Assembly: GCA_023145185.1 (NCBI GenBank)
Contig: JAGLEG010000500.1
Span: forward strand, 1 to 10,470
Reading direction: 5' to 3'
Length of the DNA stretch: 10,470 bases
Source: Thermoplasmata archaeon
GTDB lineage: Archaea > Thermoplasmatota > Penumbrarchaeia > Penumbrarchaeales > Penumbrarchaeaceae
The notes under the pieces are model-generated. The model saw only the letters and a program-made list of their open reading frames with translations. It had not been told where the DNA came from and did not search any database. Shown piece after piece: positions 1 to 6,343 of this stretch. The position numbers were made by a program, and so were the translations under genes. The first letter of the stretch is position 1, and every line of letters begins with the position of its first letter.

Positions 1-391
1 GCCTGTTGTCCTGCTCGTTCTGAGAGGAGTGGCACTGGGGGTCGTCAGCGGACAACACCACATATCCTCCCCTAACGCCCGTGTAGGCCATGGTCATGAA
101 AGCATCCGAGGCGACGTTCAGTCCAACGTGCTTCATGAATGAGAACGCTCTCACGCCAGCAACGGCCGCGGCACCGGCGATCTCGAAGGCGACCTTCTCG
201 TTGGCGGAGAACTCGAAATATATGCCTGCATCCTTGGACATCCTGTGGAGGGTATTGCCTATCTCGGACGACGGGGTGCCGGGATAGGTTGCAGCCACCC
301 TGCATCCCGCCTCAACGGCGCCTCTGACGATCGCCTCGTTGCCCAGGAGTATCATCTTCTTTCCAGGTTCATCTGTAAGTAGCTCGTGCAT
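1..391 (-). CDS. iorA: Indolepyruvate:ferredoxin oxidoreductase subunit alpha, N-terminal part
   Basis: The first 130 residues are visible; the rest lies beyond the left edge, since the family is usually about 600 residues. IorA, with IorB, oxidatively decarboxylates aryl pyruvates from aromatic amino acids to aryl-acetyl-CoA and reduces ferredoxin in the cytoplasm. Seen here: GNEAIVRGAVEAG at residues 18-30, the YPGTPSSEI motif at 36-44 typical of the pyrimidine-binding domain, and ANEKVAFEIAGAAA near 64-75. The start ATG at 391 follows a GGTGAG ribosome-binding site at 397-402 with a 5-nt spacer. An ATG at 395 is out of frame. The gene sits 68 nt downstream of porB on the same strand, so it may be cotranscribed with the other 2-oxoacid oxidoreductase. 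iorB is expected next but cannot be seen. The visible part contains no frameshift or stop. Confidence 0.9.
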   Translation of the reverse strand, partial: MHELLTDEPGKKMILLGNEAIVRGAVEAGCRVAATYPGTPSSEIGNTLHRMSKDAGIYFEFSANEKVAFEIAGAAAVAGVRAFSFMKHVGLNVASDAFMTMAYTGVRGGYVVLSADDPQCHSSQNEQDNR

Positions 392-459
392 TCATCTCAC
401 CTTTCCATTTGAAATTAACTTCGCGCGCGATTGTCGATCAAAGTCCCGGTCAGGAACGA
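392..459 (-). other. Short intergenic spacer between porB and iorA
   Basis: These 68 nt hold the iorA ribosome-binding site (GGTGAG, 397-402) and an A/T-rich stretch just upstream (AGTTAATTTCAAA on the minus strand, about 408-420). That stretch could be a weak TATA element, but it lies so close to the start that a conventional leader would be nearly absent. I see no hairpin or T-run that would separate iorA from the upstream genes, so readthrough from porB is the simpler view. Confidence 0.4.
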
Positions 460-1359
460 TCAGGCCTTCTTCCTTGTGCACTCCTCAAGGTGGAGGAGGT
501 TCTCATAGGCGGAATCGAGATCCGCCTCGACCTCCGCTATGAGGTCGTCAGGCATATGCCTGAAACGGCCCTGTTTCATCAGGTACCCCTTGAGAGGGGT
601 CTTCTTCGGCTTCATTGTGACCTTGTAGGCCCCGTTCTCTATTTCGAAGAGGTTGAACGCCCGGGAGGATAGGGCCTCTTTGGTAATGCTCACGGTGAGG
701 GCCGGGTCCATCTTCCATCCGGTGGGACATGGGGAGAATATCTGCATGAACTTGGTCCCCTTGATGGAGAGGGCCTTAGTAACCTTCTTGATAATATCCT
801 CAGGATACCCCGTGGTCGCCGTTGCGATGTAGGGGATGCCGTGGGCGGCCATGATCGCCGTCATGTTCTTCTTGGGAGATTTCTCCCACTCCTGGGTAGA
901 GCCAACGGGTGTCGTTGTCGTCCAGGTTCCAATGGGCGTGGATCCGGACCTCTGTATCCCGGTGTTCATGTACGCCTCGTTGTCGTACATTATGTAGAGG
1001 ACGTTGTCCTGTCTGTCGGCAGTACCCGACAGGGCCTGGATGCCGATATCCGCTGTCCCTCCGTCTCCGGCGAAACCTATGACGTTGATATCCTCCTGGC
1101 CCAGTGCATCAAGGGCAGCCCTGATACCGGATATCGATGCTCCGGTGGTCTCGAAAGGAGTGTAGAGCTCGGGCACCTGAAGACAGGTGTTGGGCCATAC
1201 GCCGGGCATGACGGCCCAGCAGCAGGCGGGTATGGAAAGTATCGTTCTCCTGCCCGCAGCTTTTAATACGTATCTCATGGCCTGCGTGGCACCGCATCCG
1301 AGACATCCCATGTGTCCGGGGGACATCAGCTCTTCCTCGGGTATAGTGAGTTTTGCCAT
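460..1359 (-). CDS. porB: 2-oxoacid:ferredoxin oxidoreductase subunit beta (TPP-binding, VOR-like)
   Basis: This 299-residue protein is the thiamine-diphosphate subunit of a heterotetrameric 2-oxoacid:ferredoxin oxidoreductase. Its length is normal for the family. Four cysteines match the known [4Fe-4S] ligands: C19 and C22 (GCLGCG), C47 and C211 (SPCPTGW). The TPP/Mg site is GDGGTADIG at 98-106 with the downstream YDNEAYMNTGIQRS at 125-138. The segments IPACC and FETTGASISGI resemble, from memory, the 2-ketoisovalerate enzyme, where pyruvate enzymes tend to have a TGC motif and FENAAAVASG. The preferred substrate may therefore be branched-chain 2-oxoacids. ATG at 1359 is chosen because GGAGGTG at 1366-1372 lies 6 nt upstream; ATG at 1362 is possible, and the in-frame GTG at 1368 is part of the ribosome-binding site. 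The gene starts 12 nt after the alpha subunit stop. Confidence 0.92.
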   Translation of the reverse strand: MAKLTIPEEELMSPGHMGCLGCGATQAMRYVLKAAGRRTILSIPACCWAVMPGVWPNTCLQVPELYTPFETTGASISGIRAALDALGQEDINVIGFAGDGGTADIGIQALSGTADRQDNVLYIMYDNEAYMNTGIQRSGSTPIGTWTTTTPVGSTQEWEKSPKKNMTAIMAAHGIPYIATATTGYPEDIIKKVTKALSIKGTKFMQIFSPCPTGWKMDPALTVSITKEALSSRAFNLFEIENGAYKVTMKPKKTPLKGYLMKQGRFRHMPDDLIAEVEADLDSAYENLLHLEECTRKKA

Positions 1360-1365
1360 CATAAT

Positions 1366-1372
1366 CACCTCC
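1366..1372 (-). promoter_or_regulatory. Start-deciding ribosome-binding site of porB
   Basis: GGAGGTG on the minus strand ends 6 nt before the ATG at 1359. Its last three bases form an in-frame GTG, which naive start calling would take as the first codon. The site also touches the alpha-subunit stop codon (1372-1374). Confidence 0.8.
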
Positions 1373-2574
1373 TACATTTCCTCCCTGGGTGTCTTTCCAT
1401 CAAGCAGGCCCCACCAGTGTATCTCTCCCTCCTCGCCGTAACCGTTCTCCCGGACCTTCTCGAGGTCGTCGAACAACGATCTGATGTGTCTTGGGACCAC
1501 ATCTCTGCCCCCAACGCCGATCACGTAGTTCTTGGTGAAGGGTTGGTTCGTGTGATTGTACAGCTGGGCGTTCACCTCATTGTAGAGGGGACCTCCCTGT
1601 CCGAAGGTGTAGGTCCTGTCCATTACTCCGATCGCCTTGACACTGTCCGCAAGATATCTTATCTCATCCACGGGGAAGGGCCTGAATATTCTCAGCCTTG
1701 CGATTCCAACCTTCCTGCCCTCGTTCCTCATGTCATCGACGACATCCTTTGCGGTTGACATCATCGTTCCCGCGCCGAAGAGGATGGACTCCGCATCCTC
1801 GCAGCGGTACATGTCCATCATGCCGCCGTAGGACCTGCCGGTGAGCCCCTCCCACTCCTTGTCGACCTTCCTTATGAGGTCCCTGGCCCTGTCCATGGAC
1901 CTGGCCATGTTGGCCCTGAACTCCATGTACTGCGGGGGCATGACGAGAGATCCGAAACCCTTGGGGTCGTCAACATCCAGTTTCTCCTTGGGGTTGAACG
2001 GGGGAAGGAAATCGTCCACCATCTTCTGGTCCGGAACGTCCACCGGCTCGGAGGTGTGAGAAAGGAAGAACGCGTCCTGATTGATGAGGGCGGGAAGCAT
2101 GATGTCAGGGTCCTCGGCGACCTTGTGCGCCATTATAACGGTATCCAGTATCTCCTGGTTGTTCTCGCACCAGAACTGCAGGATGCCGGTATCCCTCTGA
2201 GCCATCGCGTCCTGGTGGTCGGCCCATACGGACCAAGGTGGGCCAAGAGCCCTGTTTACATTTACCACAACTACAGGTGTTCTCGCGCCTGCGGCCCATA
2301 TTAGCACCTCGTGCATCAGGGCCAGTCCGTGCGACGACGTGGCGGTGAAAGCCCTTGCCCCCGTGTTGGAGGCGGCAACGGCGGCTGCCATGGCGGAGTG
2401 CTCCGATTCAACTTTCACGAACTTCGTCTCCATACGTCCCTCTGATATCAGGTCCGCGATCCTCTCCACGATGGTGGTCTGCGGTGTGATGGGATATGCC
2501 GGGATGACCTGCGCCCTTGCAAGCATCGCGCCGTAGGCTGTTGCCTTGTTACCAGTAAGTAGCTCTTTTACCAT
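1372..2574 (-). CDS. porA: 2-oxoacid:ferredoxin oxidoreductase subunit alpha (VOR-like)
   Basis: This 400-residue protein is the alpha subunit, which with beta forms the active site for oxidative decarboxylation of 2-oxoacids to acyl-CoA with ferredoxin as acceptor. Visible motifs are YPITPQT at 27-33 (pyrimidine-binding domain), VESEHSA at 55-61 with the conserved Glu56, and GPPWSVWADHQD at 111-122. The last motif matches the 2-ketoisovalerate enzyme as I remember it; pyruvate enzymes usually have SAPINIW there. The C-terminal part (about 260-370) carries the RPFP and GVGGRDV segments of the family. ATG at 2574 is preferred, 8 nt after GAGGTG (2583-2588). ATG at 2580 is only 2 nt from that site, and GTG at 2583 lies inside it. 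The gene follows the delta subunit almost directly, its ribosome-binding site overlapping the delta stop codon. No catalytic motif looks damaged. Confidence 0.93.
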   Translation of the reverse strand: MVKELLTGNKATAYGAMLARAQVIPAYPITPQTTIVERIADLISEGRMETKFVKVESEHSAMAAAVAASNTGARAFTATSSHGLALMHEVLIWAAGARTPVVVVNVNRALGPPWSVWADHQDAMAQRDTGILQFWCENNQEILDTVIMAHKVAEDPDIMLPALINQDAFFLSHTSEPVDVPDQKMVDDFLPPFNPKEKLDVDDPKGFGSLVMPPQYMEFRANMARSMDRARDLIRKVDKEWEGLTGRSYGGMMDMYRCEDAESILFGAGTMMSTAKDVVDDMRNEGRKVGIARLRIFRPFPVDEIRYLADSVKAIGVMDRTYTFGQGGPLYNEVNAQLYNHTNQPFTKNYVIGVGGRDVVPRHIRSLFDDLEKVRENGYGEEGEIHWWGLLDGKTPREEM

Positions 2575-2582
2575 AGTCATCA

Positions 2583-2588
2583 CACCTC
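2583..2588 (-). promoter_or_regulatory. Start-deciding ribosome-binding site of porA
   Basis: GAGGTG lies 8 nt upstream of the ATG at 2574 and only 2 nt upstream of the ATG at 2580, which favours the shorter protein beginning MVKELL. It overlaps the stop codon of the delta subunit at 2587-2589. Confidence 0.75.
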
Positions 2589-2856
2589 ATTTGTTCTCCG
2601 GTATCATCTCGATGCATTTCACAGGGCATACGTTGGCACAGATGCCGCATCCCTTGCAGTGATCGTAATCGTATATGGGCCCATCCTCACCTATTGCTAT
2701 TGAGACATCTGGACAGAATTTCCAACATGACCAGCATTTTATGCATTTATCTGTATCGCATATGGGTCTGAAGGCCCTCCACCCTCCGGTCTTGACTGCG
2801 GTGGAGTTGGTCGTGTTTATCGGGGTGATCGGGATCTCATCGATGGTTCCTGGCAT
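2587..2856 (-). CDS. porD: 2-oxoacid:ferredoxin oxidoreductase subunit delta (2x[4Fe-4S])
   Basis: This 89-residue ferredoxin-type subunit passes electrons from the TPP site to external ferredoxin. Two complete [4Fe-4S] motifs are present: C38-x2-C41-x2-C44-x3-C48-P and C67-x2-C70-x2-C73-x3-C77-P. Extra cysteines at 33 and 81 are not needed for the clusters. The N-terminal segment of about 30 residues, with TGGWRAFRP before the first cluster, is the usual lead-in of the PorD/VorD family and separates it from free ferredoxins. ATG at 2856 is chosen because GGAGGTG (2863-2869) lies 6 nt upstream; GTG at 2865 is inside that site. Only 1 nt separates it from the gamma subunit stop, so translation is probably coupled. 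Confidence 0.93.
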   Translation of the reverse strand: MPGTIDEIPITPINTTNSTAVKTGGWRAFRPICDTDKCIKCWSCWKFCPDVSIAIGEDGPIYDYDHCKGCGICANVCPVKCIEMIPENK

Positions 2857-2857
2857 A

Positions 2858-3418
2858 TCAAGCACCTCCGGAGATCCTTACCTGATCGTATGCGTCCCTG
2901 GCTGCCTGAGCGTTCCTCTCCGCATATCTGGGAAGGGCCAATATGGCATTAACAACGGACTCTTTCTTCACCACGCCGCTCACGCTGGAAAAAGCGCCAA
3001 CGATCGCGGTGTTGACTATGGGCTGGAACTTGGAACCAAGTTTGTTATCTATGGCGACCTGGGTTGCATCAATACAGGCTGCCCTCTTCACACCTAGCCT
3101 CTTTGCCATCTCATCGGGGTCATCCTTGGTGTTGACAAGAACAAGGCCATTATCCTTCAACCCCTCGGTGACGTTCACCGCTGATATCAGCGACGCCTCG
3201 AGTATTATGACGTAATCGGGTTCGTAGATCATCGCCTTGTTCCTGATATGCCTGTCGTCGATCTTGGTAAATGCGGTTACCGGGGCTCCTCTTCTTTCCA
3301 CGCCGAAATAGGGGAAAGCCTGCACATCGTTATTCTCGCGGAAGGCTGCATCGGCAAGTACCTTGGATGCGACCACCGCTCCCTGTCCACCTCTTCCGTG
3401 GAAACGTATCTCTATCAT
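2858..3418 (-). CDS. porG: 2-oxoacid:ferredoxin oxidoreductase subunit gamma
   Basis: This 186-residue protein is the gamma subunit, a domain with a Rossmann-like nucleotide (CoA) binding fold. It has the family's opening GRGGQG at residues 8-13 and the [10 protein letters not shown] segment at 38-47, and its length is typical. It is the first gene of the gamma-delta-alpha-beta order found in many archaea and in Thermotoga. The start is ATG at 3418, 6 nt after AGGAGG (3425-3430), which gives the expected [13 protein letters not shown] opening. An in-frame extension up to 3517 would add 33 residues rich in Arg and without family similarity, so I reject it. A 197-nt gap with no gene precedes it, which makes this the probable first gene of the oxidoreductase transcript. 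Confidence 0.93.
2863..2869 (-). promoter_or_regulatory. Start-deciding ribosome-binding site of porD
   Basis: GGAGGTG lies inside the 3' end of the gamma subunit gene and ends 6 nt before the ATG at 2856. It contains an in-frame GTG that would otherwise extend the delta protein by three residues. Confidence 0.78.
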
Positions 3419-3615
3419 GGGATTCCTCCTGCACGTAAAATGGAAAACAAAGTAGAGGCTTGAACGAAGGGATCGGGGGTGGGTTCTATCCCTCGGACCT
3501 ATCTCAAGTCTTTCCATTTCTCCCTAAAAAGAATTAGGGGATTGGGATATAGAAAGGGTCTAAATTAAGGTTACGGTAAATACACAATAGATGACCACGG
3601 AGGCTGACATATATT
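3419..3615 (-). promoter_or_regulatory. Gap and probable promoter region upstream of porG
   Basis: These 197 nt lie between the acyl-CoA synthetase stop and the porG start and contain no convincing gene. On the minus strand there are two weak TATA-like candidates: TTTCTATATCC at about 3545-3555 and CTTAATTTAG at about 3560-3569. A six-base inverted repeat (CCCTAA at 3522-3527, TTAGGG at 3534-3539) follows. The first candidate would give a leader of roughly 100 nt. I cannot choose between promoter candidates from sequence alone. Confidence 0.35.
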
Positions 3616-5208
3616 TCAGGAGGATAGGCCGAACTTCTCTATTGCCATCTCGAGAAGTTTGAACTTCTGGACCTTACCCGACTGGGTCATGGGGTACTCG
3701 TCGATGAACCACACGTATTTTGGGACCTTGAAATTGGCCAGGTTCACCTTGCAGTGGTTGATAATGTTGTCATTGGTGGGGTTCATCCCCTCGGTCGCCT
3801 TGATCACTGCGAGGCCAACCTCACCGAACCTGGGGTCGGGAACACCCAGTACAGACACGTTCTCCACGGCGTGGAGCTTGAAGAGGAACTCCTCTATCTC
3901 CCTGGGGTAGACGTTGAAGCCCCCGCAGATGTACATGTCCTTCTTTCTTCCCACGATCTTGACGTATCCTCTGTCATCCATTACAGCGAGGTCCCCGGAG
4001 TGGAGCCAACCCTCCTTATCTATCGCCTCTGCGGTGGCCTCTTCTTTCTTGAAGTATCCCTTCATTACATTGTAGCCCCTGGCCAACAGCTCACCCGTCT
4101 CACCGGGGGGAACCTCTTTCCCGTCGTCATCAACGATCTTGACCTCCTGTTCGGGAAGTGCCCTTCCAACCGTCTCAACCCTGTCCTCCAACCTGTCGTT
4201 AAGATCGGTCATGGTGATGACCGGTGAGGCCTCCGTCAAACCGTAGGCTATCACGATATTTGCACCCATCTTGTTGCTGGCGCCCTTCATGACCTCTACG
4301 GGACATGGAGCTCCCGCCATAACACCCGTTCTTACATTGGTAAGGTCATAGTGCTTCTTTTTCAGGGCCTCGAGGTAGCCTATGAACATGGTGGGCACCC
4401 CGTGGACTATGGAGATATCGAACATGTCCATGAACATGAGAGCCTGATCAGCATCATATGAGGTCATCGGCACCATGCCGCTTGAAGCCGAGACGCAGGC
4501 AGTAACGCCTATCACACAGCCGAAGCAGTGGAAGAACGGAACGACGATCAGGGCGACGTCATTTCTGTCCTGCCCCATAACCTCAGCCACCTGCTGACCG
4601 TTCCTGGATATGTTCATATTGGTGAGCATGGCCCCTTTGGGCTCTCCCGTTGTCCCCGATGTATAGAGGATGAAGACCGTATCATCCTCCTCTATGGAGG
4701 ATTCAATGCTCTTGAGATCCTCGTCATTTTCAAAATCGGAACCAAGGTCGAGTACAGATTGGAATGTGTCCATCCCATCGCTCAGCCTATCTCCCATAAC
4801 TATGATCTTTCTCAAATTGGGGATCTTCCCCCTCAGTTTGTCAAGTGTATCAATGTAATCGACGTTGAGGAATTCAGAGGTCATGACCAGGGCGGTGGCC
4901 TCCGAGTTGTTCATGATGAACTCCACCTCCTTCACCTTGTATCGGGTGTTCATTGGAACGATCACGCCCCCCATTCTGGCTATACCAAAATAGGCGATGA
5001 TCCACTTGGGGTAATTGGGCATGTAGAGACCAACCCTGTCACCTTTTTCGATGCCCATTTTCAGGAGGCCTGAAGCAAAGGCGGAGGCAAGTTTGTCAAG
5101 CTTCTCGTAAGTGAGTGTACAATCCTCGTAGAATATCGCTATCCTGTTGGGATCGTTCTCGGCCGCATATCTTAGAATATCTGATAATGTAAACTTCCTG
5201 TCCTTCAT
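3616..5208 (-). CDS. AMP-forming acyl-CoA synthetase (class I adenylate-forming enzyme)
   Basis: This 530-residue enzyme activates a carboxylic acid with ATP to an acyl-adenylate and then to acyl-CoA, releasing AMP and PPi. The ANL-superfamily motifs are in order: the P-loop YTSGTTGEPKG at 182-192, the adenine-binding YGLTEASP at 322-329, WLHSGDL at 401-407, the hinge GRKKDMYICGG at 420-430, and the C-terminal SGKVQK with the likely catalytic Lys512. There is no signal peptide or membrane segment. It resembles medium- or long-chain acyl-CoA ligases (FadD type) more than acetyl-CoA synthetase, but the acid cannot be named. ATG at 5208 follows GGAGG (5217-5221) with an 8-nt spacer, and that site lies in a perfect hairpin. 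Gaps of 120 and 197 nt on either side suggest its own transcript or regulated expression between the thiolase cassette and the oxidoreductase genes. Confidence 0.9.
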   Translation of the reverse strand: MKDRKFTLSDILRYAAENDPNRIAIFYEDCTLTYEKLDKLASAFASGLLKMGIEKGDRVGLYMPNYPKWIIAYFGIARMGGVIVPMNTRYKVKEVEFIMNNSEATALVMTSEFLNVDYIDTLDKLRGKIPNLRKIIVMGDRLSDGMDTFQSVLDLGSDFENDEDLKSIESSIEEDDTVFILYTSGTTGEPKGAMLTNMNISRNGQQVAEVMGQDRNDVALIVVPFFHCFGCVIGVTACVSASSGMVPMTSYDADQALMFMDMFDISIVHGVPTMFIGYLEALKKKHYDLTNVRTGVMAGAPCPVEVMKGASNKMGANIVIAYGLTEASPVITMTDLNDRLEDRVETVGRALPEQEVKIVDDDGKEVPPGETGELLARGYNVMKGYFKKEEATAEAIDKEGWLHSGDLAVMDDRGYVKIVGRKKDMYICGGFNVYPREIEEFLFKLHAVENVSVLGVPDPRFGEVGLAVIKATEGMNPTNDNIINHCKVNLANFKVPKYVWFIDEYPMTQSGKVQKFKLLEMAIEKFGLSS

Positions 5209-5216
5209 TGGATGAA

Positions 5217-5233
5217 CCTCCAGTGTCTGGAGG
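5217..5233 (-). promoter_or_regulatory. Hairpin that masks the synthetase ribosome-binding site
   Basis: On the minus strand CCTCCAG (5233-5227), loop ACA and CTGGAGG (5223-5217) form a perfect 7-bp stem. The GGAGG ribosome-binding site of the acyl-CoA synthetase is in the 3' arm, 8 nt before the ATG at 5208. If the stem forms in the mRNA it would block initiation, so it may be a translational control element. That function is inferred. Confidence 0.55.
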
Positions 5234-5304
5234 CGGTCTAAGTGAAACTATACCAAATACTTTATTCCAGAATCTAACGATCATCGACCGGTAGAATTAA
5301 TATA
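5234..5304 (-). promoter_or_regulatory. Candidate promoter and leader of the acyl-CoA synthetase gene
   Basis: Directly after the terminator-like hairpin, the minus strand reads TATATTAATT (about 5295-5304), a reasonable archaeal TATA box. A start some 25 nt downstream would give a leader of about 65-70 nt that includes the hairpin masking the ribosome-binding site. A second A/T-rich stretch, GGAATAAAGTATTTGG (about 5255-5270), is an alternative. No upstream purine-rich element is clear-cut. Confidence 0.3.
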
Positions 5305-5328
5305 AAATGCCCTGAAAACAGGGCATTT
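5305..5328 (-). terminator. Hairpin directly after the thiolase/DUF35 cassette
   Basis: AAATGCCCTG and CAGGGCATTT form a perfect 10-bp stem with a 4-base loop (5315-5318), starting at the base next to the stop codon TAG (5329-5331). On the minus strand the stem is followed by a T/A-rich run (TATATTAATT). This is a strong candidate for termination or 3'-end protection of the four-gene transcript. Archaeal termination usually depends on a U-tract rather than a hairpin, so the exact role is uncertain. Confidence 0.55.
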
Positions 5329-5808
5329 CTAATATGGTTCGAAATAGAGTATGTCCTTCATGGTACCTTCTCTATCTTTCCTGGGCCTGAGCTTTGCCTT
5401 GACCATCAGGCCGGCGAGGTCCATGCCAAGCATATCCGTCTTGATGCGCCCGAGCATTGCCCCATCCGTGTCGTCTATCTCGATAAGAGCCATGACGACG
5501 GGTTCCTCAAGAGGTTCGTTGTGGGCATCTATCATGGCTGTGGTGTTGGTCCTGATGACGCCCTGAGCCTTGACCTCAACCCATTTATCATCTGGAATGC
5601 CACAGAAGCAATCCTCACAGTAGAGCCTGGGAGGGATGAAGGTCACTCCACATTCCGGGCACTCCGATGCAAGGAAGGTATCCTTCTTCATCAGGTGCTT
5701 GAAGAACCTGTCACCCGCAACTCCGTTGGAGTAGAAGTAATCCGCCTGCATGTCCCCGGTCCAATGCATTGGAGTTGTGGGGTCCGTCTGTTTTTCCAGG
5801 AATGTCAT
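5329..5808 (-). CDS. DUF35 Zn-ribbon/OB-fold protein, second copy
   Basis: This 159-residue protein has an N-terminal helical lead (about 1-45), a rubredoxin-like Zn ribbon with C50-x2-C53 and C64-x2-C67, and an OB-fold (about 75-157) ending in KDREG and LYFEP. DUF35 proteins partner thiolase-fold enzymes. In archaeal mevalonate synthesis such a protein bridges acetoacetyl-CoA thiolase and HMG-CoA synthase, and in bacterial steroid degradation a DUF35 domain pairs with the Ltp2 aldolase. The protein probably holds acyl-CoA for the thiolases encoded just upstream. ATG at 5808 overlaps the stop of the first DUF35 gene by 4 bp (ATGA), with GGAGGTG 7 nt upstream, so translation is likely coupled. 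It is a diverged paralogue of its neighbour, sharing PPR-x-x-CE-x-C and KDREG. It is the last gene before a hairpin. Confidence 0.88.
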   Translation of the reverse strand: MTFLEKQTDPTTPMHWTGDMQADYFYSNGVAGDRFFKHLMKKDTFLASECPECGVTFIPPRLYCEDCFCGIPDDKWVEVKAQGVIRTNTTAMIDAHNEPLEEPVVMALIEIDDTDGAMLGRIKTDMLGMDLAGLMVKAKLRPRKDREGTMKDILYFEPY

Positions 5809-6341
5809 TTCTTTTCACCTCCCTCAAGGGGTTTGAAATACTTGATATCGGTGATGGCGCCCTCCCTGTCTTTGGGAGATTTCCATACTGCTTTGACCCT
5901 CATTCCGATATGGATGTCCTTTTCAGACATCTCTCCGAAGTAGTGCATGAACCCATGTTGAGGCGAGGCTCCATCGATGGATATCACTCCGATAAGTATG
6001 GGTTTTTTGATCCTCCTGGCATCCGAGTCCAGATAGGAGATGGAGTACGTTTCGATCGTACCGGTGTCCTTCAATTCTATCCAGGCATCGGTGGGGCCAT
6101 AGCAATATTCGCAGAACATCCTGGGAGGCACAAGTACGCGGTCACATTTGATACATGTCCTTCCCAGTATCTTCCCCTTCTTGAGGCCAGTAAGGAACTT
6201 GCTCATGGCCTGGCCGAGGCTCCAGCTGTACTGGACCTCCGGCTCCCACCATGTGTATGTGATCTTGTTCTCAACTATGTCCTTTGTTGAAACGCGTGTT
6301 CCAGGCGCATAGCCCGGGGATCCTTCGATCTTCTCTGCCAT
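5805..6341 (-). CDS. DUF35 Zn-ribbon/OB-fold protein, first copy
   Basis: This 178-residue protein has a longer N-terminal region (1-58, with an aromatic YTWWEPE segment near 29-35), a Zn ribbon at C63-x2-C66 and C77-x2-C80, and an OB-fold (about 85-170) ending in KDREG and KYFKP. The four Zn ligands are intact. As a DUF35 protein it is expected to bind a thiolase-fold partner and help position acyl-CoA. It starts 2 nt after the second thiolase-like gene and overlaps the second DUF35 gene by 4 bp. ATG at 6341 is preferred because GGAGG (6350-6354) lies 8 nt upstream; ATG at 6347, two codons earlier, is only 2 nt from that site. A much longer in-frame reading to 6539 is rejected because it overlaps the thiolase gene with low-complexity, Arg-rich sequence. 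Confidence 0.88.
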   Translation of the reverse strand: MAEKIEGSPGYAPGTRVSTKDIVENKITYTWWEPEVQYSWSLGQAMSKFLTGLKKGKILGRTCIKCDRVLVPPRMFCEYCYGPTDAWIELKDTGTIETYSISYLDSDARRIKKPILIGVISIDGASPQHGFMHYFGEMSEKDIHIGMRVKAVWKSPKDREGAITDIKYFKPLEGGEKK

Positions 6342-6343
6342 GA

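Noticed and set aside
3419..3517. N-terminal extension of the gamma subunit up to 3517
   Set aside because: The added 33 residues are Arg-rich and unlike the family, while ATG at 3418 has a well-placed AGGAGG and yields the normal [13 protein letters not shown] opening.
3522..3539. CCCTAA/TTAGGG inverted repeat as a terminator of the acyl-CoA synthetase gene
   Set aside because: The stem is only 6 bp, mostly followed by non-T sequence on the minus strand, and lies about 75 nt after the stop. I keep it only as a note in the porG upstream region.
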